Shown one piece after another: positions 1 through 6,834 of a stretch of 9,157 bases of DNA. The translations under genes and the position numbers were made by a program. The notes beneath the pieces are model-generated. The model was not told the DNA's origin. It saw nothing but the letters and a program-made list of their open reading frames with translations, and ran no database searches. Numbering within the stretch: position 1 is the stretch's first letter; each line of letters starts with the position of its first letter. This DNA is from JADJNW01 sp964517145 (lineage in GTDB: Bacteria; Bacteroidota; Bacteroidia; Chitinophagales; Saprospiraceae). The stretch spans positions 1-9,157 of the forward strand of contig CAZFBN010000188.1 in the NCBI GenBank assembly GCA_964517145.1, read 5' to 3'.

Positions 1-62
1 TTAGTTTTTTGGACTTTTTGCTTGTTGAGAAGCAAATCGGATTCGCTTTTCAAAATTTTGAA

Positions 63-70
63 TATTTTTG
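63..70 (+). promoter_or_regulatory. possible -7 promoter element of the M1 peptidase gene
   Basis: TATTTTTG matches the Bacteroidota -7 consensus TAnnTTTG and lies 73 bases before the ATG of the peptidase gene. No convincing -33 TTTG is seen at the usual 17-23 base spacing, so the call rests on one 8-base match in AT-rich DNA. Positions 1-143 otherwise show no gene I can support. Confidence 0.3.
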
Positions 71-143
71 ACAAAACGCGCCGCACAAAACATCCTGGCG
101 CTGTTCAACGTTTCTTTTTCTACAATCAAAAAATTTAGGATAG

Positions 144-2003
144 ATGATGAAATCTCGGAAATGTTCGCTTGGGACTCTGATAGTCCTGTTGTTTGCGCAG
201 ATCGCATTTGGACAAGCCGACCGCTGGCAGCAAAAGGTTGATTATAAAATGGAAATTGATTTTGATGTGACCAAGCATCAATACAAGGGCAAACAAAATT
301 TGGTCTATACCAACAACTCACCAGACACACTTCATAAAGTTTTTTATCATTTGTATTTGAATGCTTTCCAGCCGGGTAGCATGATGGACGTGCGTTCGCG
401 CACTTTGCCCGATGCCGACCGCCGCGTGGGCAGCCGCATTGCCAGTCTGAAACCGGAAGAACAAGGCTATGAAAAAATCCGCTCGCTGAAGCAAAATGGG
501 AAAGCCGTAAAATATGAAGTGGAAGGTACCATCCTGGAAGTGACGCTGAATGAGCCGATTATGCCTAATTCAAAAGCTACATTTGATATGGAATGGGATG
601 CGCAAATTCCTGTGCAAATCCGTCGCAACGGACGCGATAGTGAGGAAGGGATTGCTTACTCCATGGCGCAGTGGTATCCAAAATTAAGTGAATATGATTA
701 TCAGGGCTGGCACGCCAATCCTTATGTAGCCCGCGAATTCTATGGGGTTTGGGGCGATTTTGATGTGAAAATTACCATTGATAAAAAATTTGTCATCGGC
801 GGCACTGGCTATTTGCAAAATCCTGAACAAATCGGTCACGGTTATACCGATAAAGAGGTGAAAGTAAAAGGCGACAAGCTGACCTGGCATTTTGTAGCGC
901 CCAATGTGCACGATTTTATGTGGGCAGCCGACCCCGATTACACGCACACGAAGCTTGAACGCCCGGATGGTTTGACCTTGCATTTTTATTATCAAAAAGG
1001 CGAGCGCACCACGGATAATTGGGAACAACTCCCGAAAATCATGGACAAAGCGTTTGATTTTATCAATAAAACCTATGGAAAGTATCCTTACAAGCAGTAT
1101 TCGTTTGTTCAAGGGGGCGACGGCGGCATGGAGTACCCGATGGGCACGCTGATAACGGGCGAGCGCTCGCTGCATAGTTTGGTGGGTGTTTCCATTCACG
1201 AATTGATGCACACGTGGTTTCAGATGTTGCTCGGCACCAATGAAAGTTTGTACGCCTGGATGGACGAAGGGTTTACCTCTTATGCCACGAATGTGGTGAC
1301 GGATAATTTGGCTAAAAACGGCGTCATTCCTGGGCTGAAGCCTCGTGACAATCCGCAGGGCGGTTCTTATGCTGGTTATTTTGCACTGGCAGAAAGTGGA
1401 CGCGAAGAGCCGCTGACGACGCATTCCGATCATTTTTTGACCAATTATGCCTATGGCTTGGCGTCTTACAATAAAGGCGCGGTTTTCCTGCATCAGTTGG
1501 AGTACATCATTGGCAAAGATGCTTTTGACAAAGGAATTCTGCGTTATTTTGATACCTGGAAATTCAAACATCCAAATGTGAATGACATGGTTCGGGTATT
1601 TGAAAAGCAGGCTGGTCTTGAATTGGATTGGTACAAAGAATATTTTGTAAATTCAACACACACAATTGATTATGCGCTTGGGGCAATTGCAGAAGATACT
1701 TCTAACAAAACCAAGGTAAGCATTGCGAAACCGGGCGTCTTTCCTATGCCGCTGGACGTGCTGGTGACTTACAGTGATGGCTCGCAGGAGCTATTTTACA
1801 TTCCGCTCGACCTGATGCGCGGCACCAAACCGCAGGAAAATCCGAGTATAAAATTTACAATTTTGCCCGACTGGCAGTGGACCAATCCGACTTATGATTT
1901 TACCATTCCGCGCCCGCGTGCGGAGGTGAGCAACGTAGAAATCGATCCTTCCAAGCGCCTGGCAGATGCCAATCGGGAAAATAATACAACGATAAAACCC
2001 TAA
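144..2003 (+). CDS. exported M1-family zinc metallopeptidase (aminopeptidase N-like)
   Basis: The 619-residue product is a gluzincin-type peptidase that probably trims N-terminal residues from peptides outside the cytoplasm. The zinc site is complete: HELMH at residues 352-356, then exactly 18 residues to the third ligand Glu375 in W-M-D-E-G. The substrate-anchoring motif G-G-M-E-Y-P at 327-332 corresponds to the family GxMEN motif. Tyr442 (in S-Y-N-K-G) is a good candidate for the transition-state Tyr. Residues 1-23 form a signal peptide (K/R-rich start, then TLIVLLFAQIAFG), with likely cleavage before Gln24. There is no lipobox and no recognisable type IX C-terminal sorting domain, so periplasmic location is more likely than secretion. 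The product is full length for Bacteroidota M1 proteins. ATG codons sit at both 144 and 147; either could start translation. The cupin gene follows after 109 bases. Family assignment is very secure; the substrate is unknown. Confidence 0.95.
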   Translation: MMKSRKCSLGTLIVLLFAQIAFGQADRWQQKVDYKMEIDFDVTKHQYKGKQNLVYTNNSPDTLHKVFYHLYLNAFQPGSMMDVRSRTLPDADRRVGSRIASLKPEEQGYEKIRSLKQNGKAVKYEVEGTILEVTLNEPIMPNSKATFDMEWDAQIPVQIRRNGRDSEEGIAYSMAQWYPKLSEYDYQGWHANPYVAREFYGVWGDFDVKITIDKKFVIGGTGYLQNPEQIGHGYTDKEVKVKGDKLTWHFVAPNVHDFMWAADPDYTHTKLERPDGLTLHFYYQKGERTTDNWEQLPKIMDKAFDFINKTYGKYPYKQYSFVQGGDGGMEYPMGTLITGERSLHSLVGVSIHELMHTWFQMLLGTNESLYAWMDEGFTSYATNVVTDNLAKNGVIPGLKPRDNPQGGSYAGYFALAESGREEPLTTHSDHFLTNYAYGLASYNKGAVFLHQLEYIIGKDAFDKGILRYFDTWKFKHPNVNDMVRVFEKQAGLELDWYKEYFVNSTHTIDYALGAIAEDTSNKTKVSIAKPGVFPMPLDVLVTYSDGSQELFYIPLDLMRGTKPQENPSIKFTILPDWQWTNPTYDFTIPRPRAEVSNVEIDPSKRLADANRENNTTIKP

Positions 2004-2010
2004 CTTTTTT

Positions 2011-2100
2011 TTGGAAAAATTGGAATGTTGGAATCCACTATTTCAACATTCCAACATTCCAACATTCCAATATTCCAAATTTTCCAATTTTCCAACATTC
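2011..2100. repeat. octamer tandem array (CATTCCAA) with inverted arm
   Basis: Just after the peptidase stop codon, 2019-2034 (ATTGGAATGTTGGAAT) is the perfect reverse complement of 2056-2071, a 16-bp inverted repeat with a 21-base spacer. The right arm belongs to a longer degenerate tandem array with a period of about 8 bases (units ACATTCCA, ATATTCCA, ATTTTCCA) running from about 2044 to 2100, up to the start of the cupin gene. Read through in the cupin frame it would give an implausible low-complexity peptide (FQHSNIPTFQ-like). A T-run at 2005-2012 precedes the hairpin rather than following it, so this is not a standard intrinsic terminator. Confidence 0.85.
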
Positions 2101-2112
2101 CATTCTTCATAT

Positions 2113-2478
2113 ATGTTAAAAAAATCACTGGATCAAATTGCTGCTTTTACCGCCGGGGATGCTACGAAAATCCGCGAATGGCTGCACCCAAAAAATGATG
2201 ACGTGGACTTGCCGTACAGCGTGGCTTTTGCTGAGCTGGAGGCTGGCGCTGCATCTTTGCCGCACATTTTAAAAAACCAAACGGAAGTTTATCTCGTATT
2301 AGAAGGAAATGGCATCGCTTATGTGGGCGGTCAGGCGCAATCCATGCAACCCAATGATTTGGTACTCATTCCGGCTGGCGTGGAGCAATATGTTGAAAAT
2401 GAGGGCGATAGTACCTTGCGTTTTATTTGTATCGTGTCGCCGCCCTGGTCAAAGGAAGATGAGGTGGTGATGGAATGA
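2113..2478 (+). CDS. small single-domain cupin protein
   Basis: The 121-residue product is one cupin beta-barrel, probably cytoplasmic, binding a metal or small ligand; the substrate is unknown. Cupin motif 1 is seen as H51-x6-E58-x6-G65 (L-P-H-I-L, then E-V-Y-L-V-L-E-G), and motif 2 as N-D-L-V-L-I-P-A-G-V-E-Q with Asn96. The second His of motif 1 is Leu53 and the motif 2 His is Gln92, leaving His51 and Glu58 as the obvious ligands; I recall the same H-x-L and Gln pattern in other short cupins, so it may be a subfamily trait. The start is set at ATG 2113: the frame is open back to 2011, but those 34 residues are translated octamer repeat. The gene may be co-transcribed with the peptidase gene. 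A facing set of TTGGAATG copies follows the stop codon. Confidence 0.8.
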   Translation: MLKKSLDQIAAFTAGDATKIREWLHPKNDDVDLPYSVAFAELEAGAASLPHILKNQTEVYLVLEGNGIAYVGGQAQSMQPNDLVLIPAGVEQYVENEGDSTLRFICIVSPPWSKEDEVVME

Positions 2479-2486
2479 TCGTAAAA

Positions 2487-2542
2487 TTGGAATGAAGGAT
2501 TTTTGGAATGTGGGAATTTTGGAAGAATGGAATAAGGGAATA
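2487..2542. repeat. degenerate TTGGAATG array after the cupin gene
   Basis: Exact TTGGAATG occurs at 2487-2494 and 2503-2510, with looser GGAAT-type copies continuing to about 2542. This is the reverse complement of the CATTCCAA array before the cupin gene, so that gene lies between two facing arrays of the same motif. The rest of the spacer up to 2765 is AT-rich and holds no gene I can support. Confidence 0.6.
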
Positions 2543-2700
2543 GATTGAAAATCTTGCGATTATAAAAAATATTAAATCTTGTTCAATTTTTCTTTCAGGC
2601 AGACGTTTACTTTTAGGTGTAAAAAAACTATCTTTATTCCACGCTTGTAGTACGATATTTTCGCCAAAAACCGACATATTAAAATTATTGTTATTTGTGT

Positions 2701-2735
2701 TTGGTTAAACGGAAACTTTCCATTGAAATAACCAA
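2701..2735. other. imperfect nested inverted repeat before the first glycosyltransferase gene
   Basis: TTGGTTA at 2701-2707 pairs with TAACCAA at 2729-2735, and inside it GGAA (2711-2714) pairs with TTCC (2718-2721). The structure ends 30 bases before the ATG of the glycosyltransferase gene, where an operator or leader hairpin could sit. The arms are short and the element may be chance. Confidence 0.25.
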
Positions 2736-2765
2736 GTTCGATAACAAAAAATAGACACCCAACAT

Positions 2766-4001
2766 ATGAAAATACTTCAACTCTGCAAAAAATTTCCTTA
2801 CCCCCTGAAAGACGGTGAAGCAATCGCAGTGAATAGCATCAGCAAATCTTTACACCAATTGGGGTGCGAAGTAACGCTGTTGTCTATGAATACGACTAAA
2901 CATTTTTATGATATTACACAACTGCCCGCTCATTTTAATCATTACGCTGCCATTCATACCGAGTTGATTGACAATCGTTTAAAGCCATGGGCTGCTTTCA
3001 CAAATTTATTTTCTAAAAAATCATATCATATTTCCCGTTTTGAATCCGCTGCTTTTCATCATAAATTGATTCAGTTATTACAATCGCAGGCATTCGATAT
3101 TATACAATTGGAATCGCCTTATTTAGCGCCGTACATTCCGACGATTCGCCAATATTCCAAAGCTAAAATTTCCATGCGTGCGCACAATGTAGAACACGAA
3201 ATCTGGCACCGCGTGGCGTTCAATTCTCGTTTTTTGCCTAAAAAATGGTATTTAAAGCATTTGACAAAAAAGTTACAACGATATGAGATAGAGCAACTTA
3301 AAAATTACGATTTGCTCGTACCTATCACGCAGCGCGATTTGGATATTTTTCAATACCTCGGCTACCAAAATGCGGCAGTGGTCGCTCCGGTTGGGGTCAA
3401 CGCCAAAGATTATCAAACGGATTTTTCCAGTTTTCAGCAGGAATTATCGCTGGGGTTCATCGGTTCGCTCGATTGGATGCCCAATCAGGAGGGCTTGCGC
3501 TGGTTTCTGGAGGAAGTCTGGCAACAATTGCACCAACGATTTCCCCATCTCCACTTTCATATTGCCGGTCGGAATGCACCAAATTGGCTAAAGCAATTAA
3601 ATTTGCCTAATGTCGTTTTTCATGGCGAAGTAGCTGATGCTTCGGCATTTATAAATAAACATTCTGTGATGATTGTTCCTTTGTTTTCCGGTAGTGGCAT
3701 GCGCGTCAAAATCCTGGAAGGCATGGCGCTGGGCAGAGTGGTCATCACGACCAGCATGGGATTGGAAGGCATCGACGCGACGCCGCATCGGGAAGTGTTG
3801 CTGGCAGACACCGCCGCATCATTTGTGGAAGCCATTGCTTTGTGCCATCAAGATGCTACTTTTGCACAAAAAATAAGCGAGCAGGCACGTCGTTTTGTGT
3901 TGCAACAGTATGACAATCAGGAAATTGCGCAACAATTACTGCAAGCTTACACCCAATTGTTGCCGGAACAACCCAAAGTGCTTTCTTTGCAAGAGGTTTA
4001 A
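2766..4001 (+). CDS. GT4-type glycosyltransferase (GT-B fold)
   Basis: The 411-residue product transfers a sugar from an activated nucleotide donor to an acceptor, most likely in surface glycan or exopolysaccharide synthesis; the specific sugar cannot be read from sequence. The N-terminal acceptor domain opens with a beta strand and the loop K-F-P-Y-P-L-K-D-G (residues 9-17) and contains R-A-H-N-V-E-H-E (138-145). The C-terminal donor domain starts near residue 228 (L-G-F-I-G-S-L-D-W-M-P-N) and carries the donor motif S-G-S-G-M-R-V-K-I-L-E-G-M-A around Glu318. The first acid of the classic E-x7-E motif is Ser310, as in other G-S-G...K-I-L-E-A-M-A members. There is no signal peptide or membrane helix, so it is probably cytosolic or peripheral at the inner membrane. 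The next gene encodes a related enzyme 71 bases downstream. Confidence 0.9.
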   Translation: MKILQLCKKFPYPLKDGEAIAVNSISKSLHQLGCEVTLLSMNTTKHFYDITQLPAHFNHYAAIHTELIDNRLKPWAAFTNLFSKKSYHISRFESAAFHHKLIQLLQSQAFDIIQLESPYLAPYIPTIRQYSKAKISMRAHNVEHEIWHRVAFNSRFLPKKWYLKHLTKKLQRYEIEQLKNYDLLVPITQRDLDIFQYLGYQNAAVVAPVGVNAKDYQTDFSSFQQELSLGFIGSLDWMPNQEGLRWFLEEVWQQLHQRFPHLHFHIAGRNAPNWLKQLNLPNVVFHGEVADASAFINKHSVMIVPLFSGSGMRVKILEGMALGRVVITTSMGLEGIDATPHREVLLADTAASFVEAIALCHQDATFAQKISEQARRFVLQQYDNQEIAQQLLQAYTQLLPEQPKVLSLQEV

Positions 4002-4002
4002 A

Positions 4003-4049
4003 GTTTGAGGTTTGAGGTTCAACAGCTAACTTTGTAAAATCAACCTCAA
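4003..4049. repeat. heptamer TTTGAGG repeat with inverted arm
   Basis: Directly after the first glycosyltransferase stop codon, TTTGAGG is repeated in tandem (4004-4010, 4011-4017). TTGAGGTT at 4012-4019 is the reverse complement of AACCTCAA at 4042-4049. The layout, a short tandem unit facing an inverted copy across an AT-rich spacer, resembles the arrays near 2011-2100 and 9015-9157 but uses a different unit. Confidence 0.6.
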
Positions 4050-4072
4050 GCTTCAACAATAAACTGAAAACC

Positions 4073-5248
4073 TTGAAATTAGTCATCCTTGCATCTCGTT
4101 TTCCTTACCCGCTTGAAAAAGGCGATAAGCTGCGTTTATATCATCAAATTAAACAACTGAGTCAAAAACATGATATTACTTTAATTGCACTAAATGAATA
4201 TCCGGTAAAATCGGAACATTTGGCGCATTTACAAGCATATTGTAATAACATTCATGTCCTTCCTTTATCAAAATGGCAAATCTTTTATAATTTAATTCGC
4301 GGATTTCTGTCGGGAATGCCCTTGCAGGTCAGTTATTTTTATAATGCTTCTGTAAAAAATAAAATTCATCACATTATACAATCATTGCAACCCGAATTCA
4401 TTTATTGTCAATTGGTTAGAATGGCACCTTATGTAATGGATTTGGATATTCCTAAAATAATGGATTATCAGGATGCCTTTTCTGTCGGGATGCAGCGTCG
4501 CGCCGAACGTTCCTCGTTTTGGCTACGATGGCTTTTTCGACTGGAAACCAGGAGATTACAACGATACGAGCAGCAAGTTGCCACTGTTTTTGATTATTGT
4601 ACCATCATTTCCCAACAGGATAAAGATTTGTTACATATTGCAGATAAAAAGCATATTGCCGTGGTGCCCAATGGCGTAGATGTTGAATTTTTTCAGCCCG
4701 ATTTGCGTTATCCTAAGAAATATGACCTGGTTTTTGTGGGCAATATGGGGTACCATCCTAATGTGGAAGCTGCGAAATTTTTGGTCAAAACCATTTTACC
4801 TGTGTTGCAACAGCAAATTCCCCAAATAAAATTGCTCATTGCCGGGGCGCGCCCAACCGCAGAGGTGAAAAGCCTGGCAAGTGAAAACGTGCATATTTCG
4901 GGCTGGTTGGATGATATTCGGGAAGCGTACTGGTCTGCCAAATTATTTGTGGCGCCTATTTTCCTGGGAAGCGGTCAACAGAATAAAATTTTGGAAGCAA
5001 TGGCATGCGGATTGCCCTGCATTACCACTCCACAGGTAAACAATGCAATTCATGCCGATGTTAATCAGACAATATTTTTAGCGGAAAAAGCCGAGGAATT
5101 TGCCAATTTTGCCGCCCGTTTATTGACTGATGACGCTTTGCGCGAACAAACGGGTGCGCACGCAAGGAATTTTGTAGCAACGCATTTTAGCTGGCAATCC
5201 GCAACCGCAGTGCTGGATAATTTTTTTAAGCAATCATATAACTCGTAA
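4073..5248 (+). CDS. GT4-type glycosyltransferase, Stp1-like
   Basis: The 391-residue product is a second GT-B fold glycosyltransferase, similar in layout to its upstream neighbour. The N-terminus S-R-F-P-Y-P-L-E-K-G-D-K-L-R (residues 8-21) recalls Stp1-type sugar transferases of exopolysaccharide loci. V-P-N-G-V-D (198-203), G-N-M-G-Y-H-P-N-V (223-231) and the donor motif G-S-G-Q-Q-N-K-I-L-E-A-M-A-C-G around Glu308 mark the C-terminal donor-binding domain. Translation starts at TTG 4073: no in-frame ATG lies between the upstream stop TGA at 4013-4015 and this codon, and the resulting M-K-L-V-I-L aligns with M-K-I-L-Q-L of the neighbour. No signal peptide or membrane helix is seen. It probably works on the same glycan as the preceding enzyme, one adding a different residue; this is inferred from position. 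Confidence 0.9.
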   Translation: MKLVILASRFPYPLEKGDKLRLYHQIKQLSQKHDITLIALNEYPVKSEHLAHLQAYCNNIHVLPLSKWQIFYNLIRGFLSGMPLQVSYFYNASVKNKIHHIIQSLQPEFIYCQLVRMAPYVMDLDIPKIMDYQDAFSVGMQRRAERSSFWLRWLFRLETRRLQRYEQQVATVFDYCTIISQQDKDLLHIADKKHIAVVPNGVDVEFFQPDLRYPKKYDLVFVGNMGYHPNVEAAKFLVKTILPVLQQQIPQIKLLIAGARPTAEVKSLASENVHISGWLDDIREAYWSAKLFVAPIFLGSGQQNKILEAMACGLPCITTPQVNNAIHADVNQTIFLAEKAEEFANFAARLLTDDALREQTGAHARNFVATHFSWQSATAVLDNFFKQSYNS

Positions 5249-5261
5249 AGCTCTAGCTTTT
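5247..5261 (+). other. short hairpin between glycosyltransferase and ribBA-like gene
   Basis: AAAGCT (5247-5252) and AGCTTT (5255-5260) can pair around a very small loop and are followed by one more T. It overlaps the glycosyltransferase stop codon. It is too short to be a convincing terminator but could partly attenuate read-through into the riboflavin gene 15 bases further on. Confidence 0.25.
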
Positions 5262-5275
5262 AAAGTCAAATAAAT

Positions 5276-6427
5276 ATGGAATTTTCAAATGATGTTATGG
5301 AACTCGTGAAAAAAAACAAGCTGGAAAATTTTCAACTCAATACCATCGAGGAAGCCATTGAAGACATTCGCGCCGGCAAAGTAATCATTGTCGTGGACGA
5401 CGAAGACCGCGAAAATGAAGGCGATTTCATCTGTGCTGCTGAAAAAGTAACGCCTGAAATCATCAATTTTATGGCAACCCACGGGCGGGGTTTGATTTGT
5501 ACGCCGATTGACGAAAAACGTGCGGATGAACTGGAGTTAAATATGATGGTTTCTTCTAATACGGCACTGCATGAGACGGCTTTCACAGTTTCCATTGATC
5601 TGATCGGGCACGGCTGTACGACAGGCATTTCCGCTTACGACCGCGCTACGGGCATCCGCGCTATGATCGATCCTAACGTCAAAGCCAATGATTTCGCGCG
5701 TCCGGGGCATATTTTTCCCTTGCGGGCAAAGACGGGTGGCGTGCTGCGGCGCACGGGGCATACCGAAGCAGCGATAGATTTGGCAAAGCTGGCAGGGTTT
5801 TATCCGGCAGGGGTGCTGGTTGAAATTCTCAATGAAGATGGCACGATGGCGCGTTTGCCGGAGTTGATAAAAGTTGCCCAAAAACATGATTTGAAAATTA
5901 TATCCATTAAAGATTTGGTGGCGTATCGGATGTTGAAAGAGCGGCTGGTGACGCAGGAATTGACCGTAAAAAAAATGACGAAATACGGCGAATTTGAAAT
6001 AGTCGCTTATCGTGATCACACGAGTCAGGATATTCACTTGGCGTTGAAAAAAGGCAGTTGGCATGTGGAGGAGCCGGTATTGGTGCGCGTGCATTCATCC
6101 AGTGAAACCGGCGATGTGATTGGTTTTCTGCTCGAAGACTATGGCGCACAAATTGAAAAAGCGCTGCAATTCATCGCCGCAGAAGGCAAAGGCGTGGTGC
6201 TTTGTATGCGCCACAGCGAGAAGAACGAATTCATTTTGAACTACTTACATCAGCAAGAAGATGAACATGCGGAACGTTCCGATATGTCGCAGCGGGATTT
6301 TGGCATCGGAGCACAAATTTTACGAGACCTGGGTATTGAAAAAATCAGACTCATCACCAATCATCCACGGCGGCGCGTAGGCTTGATCGGGTATGGTTTA
6401 GAAATAGTGGAAAATATAGAATTATAG
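5276..6427 (+). CDS. ribBA: RibBA-type protein: active DHBP synthase with degenerate GTP cyclohydrolase II domain
   Basis: The 383-residue product has a DHBP synthase (RibB) domain at about residues 21-220, which converts ribulose 5-phosphate to 3,4-dihydroxy-2-butanone 4-phosphate plus formate for riboflavin synthesis in the cytosol. Its active-site motifs are intact: D-D-E-D-R-E-N-E-G-D (41-50), A-R-P-G-H-I-F-P-L (141-149), R-T-G-H-T-E-A (159-165) and G-V-L-V-E-I (179-184). The C-terminal half (about 230-383) aligns with GTP cyclohydrolase II (RibA), but the C-x10-C-x-C zinc site is gone: Ser276, Glu287 and Tyr289 occupy those positions, and the GTP-binding R-Q-E-G-R-G stretch reads R-H-S-E-K-N (312-317). 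Q-R-D-F (339-342) and T-N-H-P (361-364) survive. The RibA reaction is therefore probably lost, and the genome would need another RibA. The gene lies 27 bases after the glycosyltransferase gene and is probably co-transcribed; no FMN riboswitch fits in that gap. The symbol reflects architecture, not proven dual activity. Confidence 0.9.
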   Translation: MEFSNDVMELVKKNKLENFQLNTIEEAIEDIRAGKVIIVVDDEDRENEGDFICAAEKVTPEIINFMATHGRGLICTPIDEKRADELELNMMVSSNTALHETAFTVSIDLIGHGCTTGISAYDRATGIRAMIDPNVKANDFARPGHIFPLRAKTGGVLRRTGHTEAAIDLAKLAGFYPAGVLVEILNEDGTMARLPELIKVAQKHDLKIISIKDLVAYRMLKERLVTQELTVKKMTKYGEFEIVAYRDHTSQDIHLALKKGSWHVEEPVLVRVHSSSETGDVIGFLLEDYGAQIEKALQFIAAEGKGVVLCMRHSEKNEFILNYLHQQEDEHAERSDMSQRDFGIGAQILRDLGIEKIRLITNHPRRRVGLIGYGLEIVENIEL

Positions 6428-6445
6428 TAATATTATGTTGTTATT

Positions 6446-6480
6446 AAACCTATAAGGTTTCCCAGACCTTATAGGTTTTT
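6446..6480 (+). terminator. intrinsic terminator after the riboflavin gene
   Basis: AAACCTATAAGGT (6446-6458) and ACCTTATAGGTTT (6466-6478) form a perfect 13-bp stem with a 7-base loop TTCCCAG, ending in a T-run at 6476-6480. It starts 18 bases after the stop codon. On the minus strand the stem is not followed by a T-run, so it should act mainly on plus-strand transcripts. It marks the end of the 2766-6427 gene set. Confidence 0.85.
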
Positions 6481-6834
6481 AAAGTAATACGTAAATAACT
6501 TTAAAATATTCTAAGCATCTTTACACTTGCATCTGATTCAAAATCAGATACTTGCAATGGCGTTGTTTCGCTTGCTACATTTATTTTACCACCATTATAA
6601 TCTGATTCATCCAGTAAAAACTCAACTGATTATCAAACCTTTTGCCATAATTCATCTTATAAAAATAAATATAAAAATTTTGAACTTGTTTGCTTTTGAT
6701 GAAATTTACAAATCTAATTTTTTAATCCGTTTGCGCTACTGATTATTAAGATGATTCTGTTTTTTATGATTTTTTGGGAATGTGCCACACTTACTTCCTA
6801 ACGTCAAATAAAAATTATAAATAATAGCTATATT
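6481..6834. other. gene-free AT-rich spacer between convergent genes
   Basis: I see no supportable gene here. The only open frame of note (6527-6742, plus) is low-complexity, rich in Ile/Leu/His/Lys, and lacks any domain signal. One small hairpin is present: ATCTGATT (6531-6538) pairs with AATCAGAT (6542-6549) across a 3-base loop, flanked by direct copies of ACTTGCA (6525-6531, 6550-6556). No clear minus-strand terminator for the porP-like gene was found. Confidence 0.6.

Noticed and set aside
1..330. Minus-strand open frame of 109 residues at the left edge
   Set aside because: More than half overlaps the well-supported M1 peptidase gene, and the product shows no domain, signal or family-like pattern.
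684..1571. Long minus-strand open frame of 295 residues
   Set aside because: It lies fully antisense inside the M1 gene; its length follows from the codon use of the real gene and the translation has no recognisable domain.
2101..2478. Loss of cupin metal ligands (Leu53, Gln92) as evidence of a dead protein
   Set aside because: I recall the same H-x-L and Gln pattern in other short cupins, so it is more likely a subfamily trait than decay.
2423..2823. Two minus-strand open frames in the 2479-2765 spacer
   Set aside because: Both run into real plus-strand genes, have low-complexity hydrophobic/Lys-rich products and lack plausible starts or domains.
5249..5275. FMN riboswitch before ribBA
   Set aside because: The gap is only 27 bases and shows none of the conserved FMN aptamer (RFN) sequence; the aptamer alone needs well over 100 bases.
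5537..6094. Minus-strand open frame of 185 residues
   Set aside because: Fully antisense to ribBA, rich in His/Arg/Cys in the way shadow frames are, with no family resemblance.
6525..6556. Hairpin with loop sequence TTCAAAA resembling a tRNA-Leu anticodon arm
   Set aside because: No acceptor stem, D arm or T arm (GTTC-like) can be placed at the right distances, so this is not a tRNA.
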